A stretch of DNA of 64,000 bases, taken from contig JAJXUK010000004.1 of NCBI GenBank assembly GCA_021782915.1, forward strand, positions 1 through 64,000, given 5' to 3'. Both the position numbers and the translations under genes were made by a program. This stretch comes from Actinomycetes bacterium. GTDB lineage: Bacteria > Actinomycetota > Acidimicrobiia > Acidimicrobiales > RAAP-2. Below, one piece after another: positions 42,252-53,686 of this stretch. The notes under the pieces are model-generated. The model was not told the origin of the DNA. It was given only the letters and a program-made list of their open reading frames with translations, and ran no database searches. The first letter of the stretch is position 1. The number at the start of each line of letters is the position of its first letter.

Positions 42252-42949
42252 GTCTGGAGGTGCTGGCCCTTCGCCTCGACGCCGCGGTGCAACCCGGCGA
42301 TGACCTGGTCGCACTGTTGGAGATCGCGCTGCGAGCGGCGGGGGCGACCCTGCAGGATCAGGACGTGATGGTCGTGACCAGCAAGGTGATCGCCAAGGCC
42401 GAGGGCCGCCTGGTGAAGGTTCGTGACGGCGCCGACAAGGTTCGCCTCGTCGAATCCGAGGCGCGCCGCATCCTGCGCCGTCGCGGCGACCTGCGCATCA
42501 CCGAGACCCACCACGGGTTCGTCAACGCCAACGCGGGCATCGACCTGTCCAACGCCGAGCCGGGCACCGCCGTGCTCCTGCCGAAGGATCCGGATCGCTC
42601 CGCGCGCCGGTTCCGGGCCGACGTTCGCCGGGCGCTCGGCGTCGAGGTGGGCGTGGTGATCACGGACACGTTCGGTCGCGCCTGGCGCCACGGCGTGTGC
42701 GACGTGGCGATCGGTGCGGCGGGTGTGCGGGCCTTGCTCGACCTGCGCGGCACCCCAGACGCCAACGGGCGCCTGTTGGAGGTCACGGAGGTCGCGATCG
42801 CCGACGAGATCGCCGCCGCCGCGAATCTGGTGATGGGCAAGGCCACCGCGACGCCGTTCTGCCGGCTCCGGGGTCTGGATGCTTCACTCCTCGGCCCCGG
42901 TGCGGCGAGTGATCTCGTCCGCCGTCCGAGCGACGATCTCTTTCGCTAG
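42248..42949 (+). CDS. cofE: Coenzyme F420-0:L-glutamate ligase, CofE-only form
   Basis: A 233-residue ligase that adds the gamma-linked glutamates to F420-0. Key blocks are DVMVVTSKVIAKAEGRLV, ETHHGFVNANAGIDLSN, VGVVITDTFGRAWRHGVCDVAIG and EVAIADEIAAAANLVMGKA. Mycobacterial FbiB is about 450 residues because a nitroreductase-like FMN domain follows and reduces dehydro-F420; here the protein stops after the CofE part. GTG 42248 overlaps cofD by 4 bases. Its TAG stop shares CTAG with the convergent manC stop. Confidence 0.93.
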   Translation: MSLEVLALRLDAAVQPGDDLVALLEIALRAAGATLQDQDVMVVTSKVIAKAEGRLVKVRDGADKVRLVESEARRILRRRGDLRITETHHGFVNANAGIDLSNAEPGTAVLLPKDPDRSARRFRADVRRALGVEVGVVITDTFGRAWRHGVCDVAIGAAGVRALLDLRGTPDANGRLLEVTEVAIADEIAAAANLVMGKATATPFCRLRGLDASLLGPGAASDLVRRPSDDLFR

Positions 42950-43959
42950 CTGCCGAGCAGCAGGGCGCCCGCCTCGACTCGCTCGCCCGGGCCCACCACA
43001 CAGGTCGCCTCGAGACGAGCTCCCGCGCCGATGACCGCGCCGGGGCCGACGATGGCCCCGTTCAAGCGGGCCCCCGCCTCGACAACGCTGCCCGGCATCA
43101 GGATCACGCCGTGCAGCTCGGCGTGGGCGGCCACCACGCAGTCGCGATCGACCACCGCGTGCTCGAGCACGGCGTCAGCCGACACGAAGGCGCTGGGGTG
43201 ACGCCACGAGCCGTTCTCAATGCTCGTCGGGCGGGGCCCGCGGTGCCCATTTCGTCCCTCCAGCACGTCGAGCGTCGCCTCGAGAAACGTCGCGGGCGTG
43301 CCGGTGTCGAGCCAGTAGCCGCTGTCTGCCAGAGCGAAGAGCGCGCCCTCGCGGGCCAGTGAGGGAAAGGTCTCTCGCTCCACGCTCACGGCTCGCCCGG
43401 ACTCAATGCGCGACAGGACCGAGGGCTCGAACAGGTAGGCACCGGCGTTGATCAAGTTGGTGGGCGCCTCCTCGCGCGCGGGCTTCTCGACGAAGGCCAC
43501 GACCTGACCATCCGGCATCGTGGGCACGACACCAAATCGCGATGGATCTTCCACCGCGTGCAGGGAGATGCTCGCCGCAGCGCGCCGCTCACGATGAAAG
43601 TTCAGGAGCCGACCGAGGTCCAAATCGCTGAGTACGTCGCCATTGAAGACGAGAAACGTCTCGTCGATCTTCGCGCGCTCGGCCGCGAAGCGAATCGCCC
43701 CCGCCGTGCCCAGAGGTTCGGACTCCACGGCGTAGCTGACTCGCACCCCGGCGATGACGTTGTCCGGGTAGGCCTCGATGAAACGATCAGGCAAGTATCC
43801 CAGGGACAGCACCGCGTCGGTGACGCCCTGCTGACCCAGGGCGCTCAACACGTACTCGATGATGGGAGTGCCCACGAGGGGCAGCATCTGCTTGGGCGTG
43901 TCCCACGTCAGGGGTCGGAGTCTCGTTCCCATCCCCCCCACGAGGACGATTGCCTTCAC
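42946..43959 (-). CDS. manC: Mannose-1-phosphate guanylyltransferase (NDP-sugar pyrophosphorylase)
   Basis: A 337-residue nucleotidyltransferase that makes GDP-mannose from mannose-1-P and GTP. The nucleotide loop is LVGGMGTRLRPLTWDTPKQMLP, the catalytic Asp is in NGDVLSDLD, and FVEKP plus NAGAYLFEP follow. The last ~80 residues form a left-handed beta-helix with hexapeptide repeats (GVILMPGSVVEAGARLNGAIVGP). It resembles mycobacterial Rv3264c. GTG 43959 is 4 bases after the upstream gene's stop. Confidence 0.9.
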   Translation of the reverse strand: MKAIVLVGGMGTRLRPLTWDTPKQMLPLVGTPIIEYVLSALGQQGVTDAVLSLGYLPDRFIEAYPDNVIAGVRVSYAVESEPLGTAGAIRFAAERAKIDETFLVFNGDVLSDLDLGRLLNFHRERRAAASISLHAVEDPSRFGVVPTMPDGQVVAFVEKPAREEAPTNLINAGAYLFEPSVLSRIESGRAVSVERETFPSLAREGALFALADSGYWLDTGTPATFLEATLDVLEGRNGHRGPRPTSIENGSWRHPSAFVSADAVLEHAVVDRDCVVAAHAELHGVILMPGSVVEAGARLNGAIVGPGAVIGAGARLEATCVVGPGERVEAGALLLGS

Positions 43960-43963
43960 GGAC

Positions 43964-44782
43964 TTATCCCTTGGGCGCAGTCGTCGTCGTGCTCGGCTTC
44001 GTGGTGACCGTCGCCGGAACCGTGGTGCTCGACGAGGAGGTCGGTGCACCAGTCGTGGTCGGACTCAACACGGGCGCGGTTGTGGTGGTCGCGGGCGTCG
44101 CATTCGCCTGGACCATCGCGTTGATCGTGGTCTGTGACGGCGCACTCGGCGTGACGCCACTGGGCTCAAAGGCCATGGTCACGCGCATGAACTGGCCCAG
44201 CTTGATCGCTGAGGGGTTCGTGGTGATCGTCGGCTTCTTCTGGCCGAAGTTCGACCAGTAGGCGTAGGAGATCGTGCCGGACTGGCCCGCGTACTTGGTG
44301 CCCGCCGCGCAGGACTGGCCGTTGCGGTAGGTCACCGCCTTAGAGCTGCGGCCCGTCGACACCGGCACCGACAGCTCGGTCGACGAGGCGATCAAACCGG
44401 GGTACTCGGCGGCGAACTGACTCAGTGTGGCGTTGTTGCCCGCGTCCGCTGCCGACACCGGGCTGATCTTGATGACGTTGGCCGGTAGGACCGTGAGCCC
44501 TCCGGTGGACGACGAGCTGGTGGCGAGGAACGGCAGCGTCTTGCCACATGCCTCGATGCTCAGCGCCGCGTACCAGGTCGTACCCACGGTGGGTGGCGTG
44601 CCGGCCACGGCGCTCGCCGGGTGCTGGTACTCATAGCGCGAGAAGACGATCGAGGCCAGGCCGAGCACCACGATGACGATCAGGGCACCGTAGAAGTTGA
44701 ATGGACGCGCCTTCTGATAGGTCTTGCCGCCGCCCGACGCCCCAACCCGACTGACCCACTTGCCCGATGCGCTCTTTGCCAC
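43964..44782 (-). CDS. Membrane-anchored extracytoplasmic protein, unknown
   Basis: A 272-residue protein. A basic N terminus (residues 1-30) precedes one helix (FYGALIVIVVLGLASIVFS), then a ~180-residue outer domain with three Cys (SIEACGKTLPF, NGQSCAAGTKY) and a Thr/Ser/Pro tail of about 45 residues (TTTTAPVLSPTTTGAPTSS type). It is likely a bitopic protein crossing the wall. GTG 44782 follows a leaderless-type promoter, so the longer frame to 44902 is not used. It is co-transcribed with manC, 4 bases downstream. Confidence 0.75.
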   Translation of the reverse strand: MAKSASGKWVSRVGASGGGKTYQKARPFNFYGALIVIVVLGLASIVFSRYEYQHPASAVAGTPPTVGTTWYAALSIEACGKTLPFLATSSSSTGGLTVLPANVIKISPVSAADAGNNATLSQFAAEYPGLIASSTELSVPVSTGRSSKAVTYRNGQSCAAGTKYAGQSGTISYAYWSNFGQKKPTITTNPSAIKLGQFMRVTMAFEPSGVTPSAPSQTTINAMVQANATPATTTTAPVLSPTTTGAPTSSSSTTVPATVTTKPSTTTTAPKG

Positions 44783-44789
44783 GCGGGCT

Positions 44790-44795
44790 ACGCTA
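44790..44795 (-). promoter_or_regulatory. Leaderless-type promoter -10 for the anchored protein-manC operon
   Basis: On the minus strand TAGCGT, 7 bases, GTG 44782. Confidence 0.5.
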
Positions 44796-44849
44796 CTAAA
44801 TTCCCGGACGGGCCCGGGACAAGAGCCTGGTGAGCCACCACAACACGCC

Positions 44850-45194
44850 TCATCGGCCCCACCACCTGCCCAGCGCGCGCCAGGCGAGCATGAGCGCGCC
44901 ATTAAAGGCCAGGGCCACGGCGATGAAGGCCGGGGCGGTGCCCTGACCCGCGAGCACGCGCGCCGTCATGCCAATGACGACCGTGACCAGAGCGATGAAC
45001 GCACCGGCCCGAAGGCTGAGCCCGTCGCGACCCGTGCGCCGCACCGCACTCCAGGCCACCAGCAGACCCAGGAGAAAGGGCCACGCCGTGGAAACGACAC
45101 CGCCGAAGGTCTCGCCGTGATCGTGGTGCGCTCGCCCTATCAGTACGAAAACGAGAACGCCCAGTACGTCAACGAGTGGGGCGACACGACGCAT
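44850..45194 (-). CDS. DUF3054 family membrane protein
   Basis: A 114-residue protein with four hydrophobic helices. VDVLGVLVFVLIGRAHHDHGE and TAWPFLLGLLVAW are the hallmark segments of DUF3054, a small actinobacterial and cyanobacterial family of unknown role. Short cytoplasmic loops carry Arg clusters (RRTGRDGLSLR). ATG 45194 is 6 bases after TACGAT, and that element lies 5 bases beyond the 3' end of the tRNA gene upstream. Confidence 0.85.
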   Translation of the reverse strand: MRRVAPLVDVLGVLVFVLIGRAHHDHGETFGGVVSTAWPFLLGLLVAWSAVRRTGRDGLSLRAGAFIALVTVVIGMTARVLAGQGTAPAFIAVALAFNGALMLAWRALGRWWGR

Positions 45195-45200
45195 CGGGGC

Positions 45201-45206
45201 ATCGTA
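45201..45206 (-). promoter_or_regulatory. Leaderless-type promoter -10 for the DUF3054 gene
   Basis: On the minus strand TACGAT, 6 bases, ATG 45194; it follows the tRNA gene directly. Confidence 0.45.
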
Positions 45207-45211
45207 GTGCG

Positions 45212-45288
45212 TGGTAGGGGCGGAGGGGCTCGAACCCTCACTGAAGGCGGTTTAAGCGCCCTGCCTCTGCCAATTGGGCTACGCCCCC
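45212..45288 (-). tRNA. tRNA with anticodon UAA (Leu by anticodon) but class I shape
   Basis: Folded on the minus strand: acceptor GGGGGCG/CGCCCCT with a G-T first pair, D arm GCC/GGC, anticodon stem GGGCG/CGCCT with loop CTTAAAC (anticodon TAA at loop positions 3-5), a 5-base variable loop TCAGT, T arm GAGGG/CCCTC with loop TTCGAGC, discriminator A and an encoded CCA. The anticodon predicts leucine (codon UUA), yet tRNA-Leu normally has a long variable arm. All stems are sound, so it looks functional. The acceptor resembles bacterial tRNA-Trp. Confidence 0.85.
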
Positions 45289-45352
45289 TCGTCCGATCAC
45301 GCTAACCGACAACTGTTGTGCGCAAACTAGCGACTTTCTTAGCGACCAAAAC

Positions 45353-45358
45353 TAGGCT
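45353..45358 (+). promoter_or_regulatory. Leaderless-type promoter -10 for the NlpC/P60 gene
   Basis: TAGGCT, 6 bases, ATG 45365. No ribosome site. Confidence 0.5.
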
Positions 45359-45364
45359 CGGCTC

Positions 45365-46534
45365 ATGAACCGCGTGCGTCGTCGGGGCACCGCCATTCGT
45401 GTCGGCGCCGTGTGCCTCACTCTGAGCGGCGCCGCAGCCCTCATCACGCCGGTGACCGCACACGCCGCCAGCATCGCCCAGACTCAAGCTCAGATCGCGG
45501 CGCTCTCGGCTCGCCTGGCCCAGCAGCAGCGCGTGAGCGAGACCACGGCCAACGCCTACGACGCGGCGAAGGTCGAGCTGTCCAACGTTGAGGCCAACAT
45601 CGTCGTCCTGAAGCACAAGGAGGCGCTCAAGCGCTCGCAGCTGGCCCTTACGTCCGTACAGCTGCGCCAGGCGGTGGTGCGCGCGTACGTCTTCGGCGCC
45701 GCCGACGCGCAGATTCTCGCTCTGTTCAACCAGAACGTGACGACCGCCGACGCGCGCCAGGTCTTCCAGGACCAGGTCGTGGGAGACCTGACCGCGGTAC
45801 GGGACCGCTTTCGAATCCAGAAAGCCTCCCTGGACCGCACCATTCGAGAAGTCGCCGCGCAGAAGTCGAACGCGCTGTACCAGACCCATCGGATGAGCGC
45901 CCTGCTGGCCCAGAACGTCGCCAACGAGAACGCGACTCGCTCCACCCTGGCCGTGGTGACCCAGCGTCTCAAGAAGCAGATCATCTCCTACGAGGTCGCC
46001 GTCGGCGCCGAGGCAGCGCGCAATCGCGACGTGGCCAAGGAGGAGGCGGCCGTGGCCGCCGCGTCGGCCGTCGGCGGCCAGGCGGCGGCGAACCTCGTGC
46101 TGCAGGCCATCCAGAAGAACACCCCCACCACCTACTCGGGCAGCGCCGCCGGGTCCAAGCAGGGCATGGAGGCCCTGCACTGGGCCGAGAGCCAGATCGG
46201 CGTGCCCTACGTCTGGGGCGGCGAGACCCCCGGCAAGGGATTCGACTGCTCGGGCCTGGTCCAGTGGGCCTGGGCCAAGGCCGGCTTCAGCATTCCGCGC
46301 ACCACCGAGACTCAGTGGCCGGCCTTGCGCCACGTACCCCTCACCGCCCTGCAACCCGGGGACCTGCTCTTCTACTACAACCTCGACGGCGATCACCTCG
46401 TGGACCACGTGGTCATGTACGCCGGCAGCGGACCGTGGGGTACGAGCACGATCATCGCCGCCGCGCACTCGGGCACCACGGTGAGCCTGGCGCCCATGTT
46501 CACCTTCGGGCTCATCGGAGCCGGCCGGCCCTGA
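45365..46534 (+). CDS. NlpC/P60 cell-wall peptidase with coiled-coil N domain (RipA-like)
   Basis: A 389-residue secreted endopeptidase. Signal peptide to about residue 35 (LSGAAALITPVTAHAA), then ~200 residues of coiled coil (QTQAQIAALSARLAQQQRVSET ...), then the NlpC/P60 domain from about 265. The catalytic Cys295 lies in GFDCSGLVQW, His348 in VDHVVMYAG, and a third polar residue His368 in AAAHSG. These enzymes cut D-Glu-mDAP peptides at the septum; RipA of mycobacteria has the same order of domains. It is followed 14 bases later by a GT2 gene. Confidence 0.92.
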   Translation: MNRVRRRGTAIRVGAVCLTLSGAAALITPVTAHAASIAQTQAQIAALSARLAQQQRVSETTANAYDAAKVELSNVEANIVVLKHKEALKRSQLALTSVQLRQAVVRAYVFGAADAQILALFNQNVTTADARQVFQDQVVGDLTAVRDRFRIQKASLDRTIREVAAQKSNALYQTHRMSALLAQNVANENATRSTLAVVTQRLKKQIISYEVAVGAEAARNRDVAKEEAAVAAASAVGGQAAANLVLQAIQKNTPTTYSGSAAGSKQGMEALHWAESQIGVPYVWGGETPGKGFDCSGLVQWAWAKAGFSIPRTTETQWPALRHVPLTALQPGDLLFYYNLDGDHLVDHVVMYAGSGPWGTSTIIAAAHSGTTVSLAPMFTFGLIGAGRP

Positions 46535-46547
46535 CCAGTACCGTGAA

Positions 46548-47474
46548 GTGATTGACACCTCGATTGTCATTCCCGCCTACAACGAATCCGCGCGCCTCGG
46601 AGCCGGCTACGCCCGCCTGGCCCCCGTGCTCGACCAGCTCGGCCCCGACACGGAGGTGGTCATCGTGGATGACGGCTCCCGCGACGACACCCTGGGCGTG
46701 GCGCGCACCGTCTACGGACATCTCGAACACCTGCTCGTAGTGCGCCAAGAGCCCAATCGGGGCAAGGGGGCGGCCGTGCGCCTCGGAATCGGGCTGGCCC
46801 GCGGCCAGCGAATCCTGGTCACCGACGCCGACATGGCGATCCGTCCGCGACACTTTCCCGACATGCTCGACGCCCTCGACGAGCTCGACATCGCCCCGGG
46901 CTCGCGCGTCCAGGACGGGCGCGTGCGCTACCACACGATCGTGCGCAGCCTGGCCGGGGACGCATTCCACCTCCTCGTTCACCACTACGCGCACCTCACG
47001 CTGCGTGACACGCAGTGTGGTGCCAAGGCCTTCCGCGCCGGGCCGGCGCGTCTCATCGCCCTGCTGGCCACGACGGACCGCTTCGCCTACGACGTCGAGA
47101 TGCTCTCGCTCGCACAGCGCCTGGGACTGCGCATCGGGCCGGTGCCGGTCACCTGGGACGACGTGCGCGGCTCGTCCGTCCACCTGGGATCGGACTCGCT
47201 GGGCATGCTCAAGGACCTACGACGCCTGGCGCGTCTGCGCTACCAGAACCCGGTGGTCCAGGTGCGCGCGGACCTCGAGGTCGCTGAGGCGTCGCGCGCG
47301 GCGCGCGAGGTGCGTGCCAACGGCCTCGTGCTCGCGCGCGGGTCGGCCGACGCGCTCATCGTGCTGGCCCGTGACGGCGCGGTTGCCGGCGCGGGCATCG
47401 CGGCCTCTCTGGGAGGGCAGCTGCGTACGAGCGGCCTGGCCGAGCTCGCGAATCGCGAGCTCGTCGCCCTCTGA
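46548..47474 (+). CDS. GT2 glycosyltransferase, dolichyl-phosphate glucosyltransferase (ALG5)-like
   Basis: A 308-residue GT-A enzyme. It opens SIVIPAYNESARLGAGYARL; VIVDDGSRDDT and LVTDADMAIRP hold the UDP- and metal-binding Asp residues, RGKGAAVRLGI and TQCGAKAFR are the blocks shared with ALG5/DPM-type polyprenyl-phosphate sugar synthases. No C-terminal membrane helix of DPM type is obvious; one weak hydrophobic stretch lies near residue 275. It probably makes polyprenyl-phosphate-sugar for the GT-C-like proteins elsewhere in the window. Confidence 0.85.
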   Translation: MIDTSIVIPAYNESARLGAGYARLAPVLDQLGPDTEVVIVDDGSRDDTLGVARTVYGHLEHLLVVRQEPNRGKGAAVRLGIGLARGQRILVTDADMAIRPRHFPDMLDALDELDIAPGSRVQDGRVRYHTIVRSLAGDAFHLLVHHYAHLTLRDTQCGAKAFRAGPARLIALLATTDRFAYDVEMLSLAQRLGLRIGPVPVTWDDVRGSSVHLGSDSLGMLKDLRRLARLRYQNPVVQVRADLEVAEASRAAREVRANGLVLARGSADALIVLARDGAVAGAGIAASLGGQLRTSGLAELANRELVAL

Positions 47475-47475
47475 G

Positions 47476-48102
47476 TCAGTCGCCACTCGGCAGCAGCCAG
47501 TCGGCCACCAGCTGGGGCGCCCGGTCTCGCCACTCCTCGGCGGTCACCGCGTAGCGTGCGTGGTCCTCCCACGCGCCGTCGATCTCCAGGTAGCGCTCGG
47601 CGATGCCCTCGCAGCGGATGCCGAGCTTCTCGACCACGCGCCGCGAGGCCGCGTTGCGCGGGATGATGTTGATCTCCACCCGGTGCAGGCCCAGCGACTC
47701 GAACGCGAACTGCAGGAGCGTGACCACGGATTCGGGCATGAGCCCGCGACCGGCGACCGCCTCGTCAATCCAGTAGCCGATGTAGGCGTTCTGCAGCGGA
47801 CCGCGGGCGATCGCCGACAGGGTGATCTCGCCGACGAAGCGACCCTCGAAGAAGATGCCGAAGCCGTAGCCCGTGCCCATCTGGCGCTCGCGCTCGCGGA
47901 TCGCGCAGCGGCTCACGAAGCTGCGCTGATCCTCGGCCAGGTGTGTCGAGTGCGCCGAGCGCGGCTCCCATTTGACGAGCCAGTCGTGGCAGCGCTGGCG
48001 CACCTCGAGCCAGCCCGCGTAGTCCAGGTCCGTCAGCGTGCGCAGCAGGACCCGGCGCCCGTGCAGGCTCAGGGGTGCGTAGAGAGATCCCCGTGCGCTC
48101 AC
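47476..48102 (-). CDS. RimJ/RimL-type GNAT acetyltransferase
   Basis: A 208-residue acetyltransferase with RVLLRTLTDLDYAGWLEVRQRC at the start, GEITLSAIARGPLQNAYIGYWID, AVAGRGLMPESVVTLLQFAFESLGLHRVEINIIPRNAASRRVVEKLGI and a C-terminal EIDGAWEDHARYAVTAEEW, the usual RimJ pattern for modifying ribosomal-protein N termini or other amines. GTG 48102 is 13 bases after the ppx fusion stop. It closes the long minus-strand housekeeping block and converges on the ALG5-like gene. Confidence 0.9.
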   Translation of the reverse strand: MSARGSLYAPLSLHGRRVLLRTLTDLDYAGWLEVRQRCHDWLVKWEPRSAHSTHLAEDQRSFVSRCAIRERERQMGTGYGFGIFFEGRFVGEITLSAIARGPLQNAYIGYWIDEAVAGRGLMPESVVTLLQFAFESLGLHRVEINIIPRNAASRRVVEKLGIRCEGIAERYLEIDGAWEDHARYAVTAEEWRDRAPQLVADWLLPSGD

Positions 48103-48115
48103 CGTGCCCGCCGCC

Positions 48116-49533
48116 TCATCCCTCCATCGTGACAGGCCCGATGGTCCGGTGCCCACTCAGTCGGGCCTCGACGATGCCGTCGAGGATGTCGCTCTCGCTG
48201 GAGAGCAACTCCGGGGCCCCGAATCGGTCCATGACCGCCTCGAGGACCATCAGACCCGCCACCAGCACGTCCTCGCGCCCGGGCACCATGCCCACCGTGG
48301 CCAGGCGCTCGGCGGGGCTCAGAGCGCCGAGGCGCTCGCGCCAGCTGGTGACGCACTCGCGCGAGAGTCGCCGGTGGTGCACGACGTCGCGGTCGTAGTG
48401 CTCCAGGCCCGCGTCGAGCTGGGCCAGCGTGGCGACGGTGCCGGCCAGACCCACGAGGCGCACGTGGCCGGTCACGCCGGCCAGCTGGGGCACCGCGGCC
48501 ACGGCGCGCTCCAGCTCGGCCTCGATCATCGCTCGGGCCGCGCCGAGACGCGGCTCGTTCACCGGACCGGGACCCAGAGCGCGCTCCGTGATGCGCACGC
48601 AGCCCAGCTGCATCGAGTAGCTCACCAGGCCCGACGGCGTGTCCAGGGCCAACTCCGTCGAGCCACCCCCCACGTCCAGCACCAGCGTCGGCCGATCGTC
48701 GACGCTGAGCCCGGCCGTGGCGCCGGCGTACGAGTAGGCGGCCTCCTCGGTGCCCGAGAGAATCGCGACGTCCACGCCCACGATCTCGCGCGCTCGGGCG
48801 AGGAACTCGGCGCCGTTGCTCGCGTCACGCACCGCCGAGGTCGCCACGAGGAGCCCGGTGCGCGCGCCGGCGTCGTCCATCATGGTGCGATACTCGCTCA
48901 GCACGCTCCACGTGCGTTGCATGGCCGGCGTCGTCAGGCGCCGCGTCGCGTCCACACCCTCCGAGAGCCTGGTGATGCGCGCGTCGCGCACCAGAGCCCC
49001 CGTGACGTCGGCCACGAGCAGACGAGTGGAGTTGCTGCCACAGTCCAGGGCCGCGACGGCGTCGCGCTCGCTCACGCGCGCGCAGCCTCGCACATCGACC
49101 AGTGTCGCTACGAGCTTGCCCACCGGATCAGCCCCGCCGGCCAGGTAGTACGCGAGGTGCGCGTGCAGGCACTTGACCCCCGTGCGCGTGCCACCGACAC
49201 CGCCGCCGGGCGCGACTGCGTCACGACGCACGATGCGAGCCGTGCGCGCGCGAGCGTAGGCCTCGTGGGCGCGCGCCAGCGCCTCGGGCTCGACCATGCC
49301 CTCGAATCGATGCACGCCGCCCTCGCTCTCGAGGCGGCTGACGGCCTCGTGCAAGGCGGGCTCGACGAGCCAGTAGAGGGTGGGCATCGGCGTGCCGTCG
49401 CGCAGGTGCGGCTCGTTCTCGATCACCACCGGCGCGCCACGTCGCCGCACCGCGACCTCGCAGTCACCCGCTAGCGCACGACCCAGCATCGCCTCGATGG
49501 CCGCGACGTCACTGACGTCGAGTTGGCGTCCAC

Positions 49534-49537
<4 letters not shown>
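48116..49537 (-). CDS. ppx: DUF501-exopolyphosphatase (Ppx/GppA) fusion protein
   Basis: A 473-residue single frame. Residues 1-~150 are DUF501 (GAPVVIENEPHLRDGTPMPTLYWLVEP, GGVGGTRTGVKCLHAHLAYYLAGGADPVG). Residues ~155-473 are a Ppx/GppA phosphatase of the actin-like ATPase fold (VAALDCGSNSTRLLVADV, VATSAVRDASNG, VLDVGGGSTELAL, VGLAGTVATLAQLD). In Mycobacterium the same two proteins are separate neighbours (Rv1025, Rv1026). No stop lies between them; a GTG at 49075 could give a free Ppx form. It degrades polyphosphate or (p)ppGpp. GTG 49537 overlaps the ftsB-like stop. Confidence 0.88.
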
Positions 49538-52588
<3,051 letters not shown>

Positions 52589-52592
<4 letters not shown>

Positions 52593-53674
52593 TGGTAAAA
52601 GGACGTCGGCGCGGTGGTGAGCAGGCTGGCCGAGTTGACGTCACTGGCTGATGGCGCACTGGGCGCGACAACCGCCGGACCCGAGGACGTCACCGACCAG
52701 GTGCCAAAGGCCGGGTCCACGCGAACGGCAGCCTGCTCGAGGATGGTCGTCTTGGCCACGTTGGCCGCGCTCGCGTTCAGGCTCTGAATGTCCGTGATGA
52801 CCGCGCCCTCGGCCGAGGCGAGCGTGCTCGGGGTCCGCTTGGTGGGCGCGACGTACAGCGCGTACGTGGTCCCGTTGGACTGCAGCGCACGCGGCGAGGC
52901 GGGGAACTCGTTGATCGCGGTGCCCGCCGTGTCCGCGCGCACGGCCGAATAGGCGCTCGAATTCGGTGCGAAGCAGCCGTAGGCCCCGCCCTTGGTCTTG
53001 GACGGGTCCAGCGAGAACTTGCGCGCCAGGTTCGCCACGCTCATGCCCGCCTTCTGGGCCTGGGCGAAGGCGCTCAGCTCGCTCGGACGCACGACGGCCA
53101 CCGAGACACAGATCGTGTCGTAGTCGGCCCGGTGCGACTGGTAGAAGGCCTGGATGTTCGCGCTGGTCAGGGCGATGGTCGAGTTCAGGCGCGACAGCAG
53201 ATAGGTCGATTCGGCCTGGGCTCGCACCTCGGCACTGCGCATCTCGGGCGTCATCGCCGCGAGGGCCTGGGCCGCGGTGCCCGGGCAGTTCAGGCGGTTG
53301 GCGGCCGCCGCCTGGGTGAGCTCTCCCAGCAGCGAGTCCTTCGCCTGGGCGAGCTCGCTCGCGCTCGGCGTGTGGTGCAGGCGCGTTGTGACGTAGTGAT
53401 CGATCGCCAGGCCCTCGACGCGCAGGCCCGTCCACGCGGCGGCCCCCGACGCACTCAGGCTCGAGCCGCCGCCGCCCGAGGTGAACGTCGCCGGGCTGAG
53501 CGCGCTGAGGAAGCAGTCCAGGGTCGGCGAGGAGGCGATCGCTGCGAGCTCCGCGCGCACCGCGGAGCTCGAGATCTGCGCGCCGTCGACGCTGACACCG
53601 GAGCGCGCCGACCAGACGCCGAAGGAACCGGCTCCGACGAGGGCCACGATGAGCAGGGCTACGAGACGGCGCAC
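52589..53674 (-). CDS. SurA/PpiC-like secreted foldase
   Basis: A 361-residue exported or anchored protein with a signal anchor (LVALLIVALVGAGSFGVWSA). The N-terminal half is a helical chaperone-like region, and residues ~185-290 carry a parvulin-like rotamase outline (FSLDPSKTKGGAYGCFAP, then the strand-rich ALQSNGTTYALYVAPT). Some active-site residues of parvulin are missing, so the isomerase may be inactive. The C terminus is Ser/Pro rich. The GTG start lies 6 bases after TAGCAT, which overlaps the mfd stop, giving an internal promoter in the mfd-mazG operon. Confidence 0.75.
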
Positions 53675-53680
53675 CCGCCC

Positions 53681-53686
53681 ATGCTA
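53681..53686 (-). promoter_or_regulatory. Leaderless-type promoter -10 inside the mfd operon
   Basis: On the minus strand TAGCAT, 6 bases, GTG 53674. The TAG is also the mfd stop codon. Confidence 0.45.
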
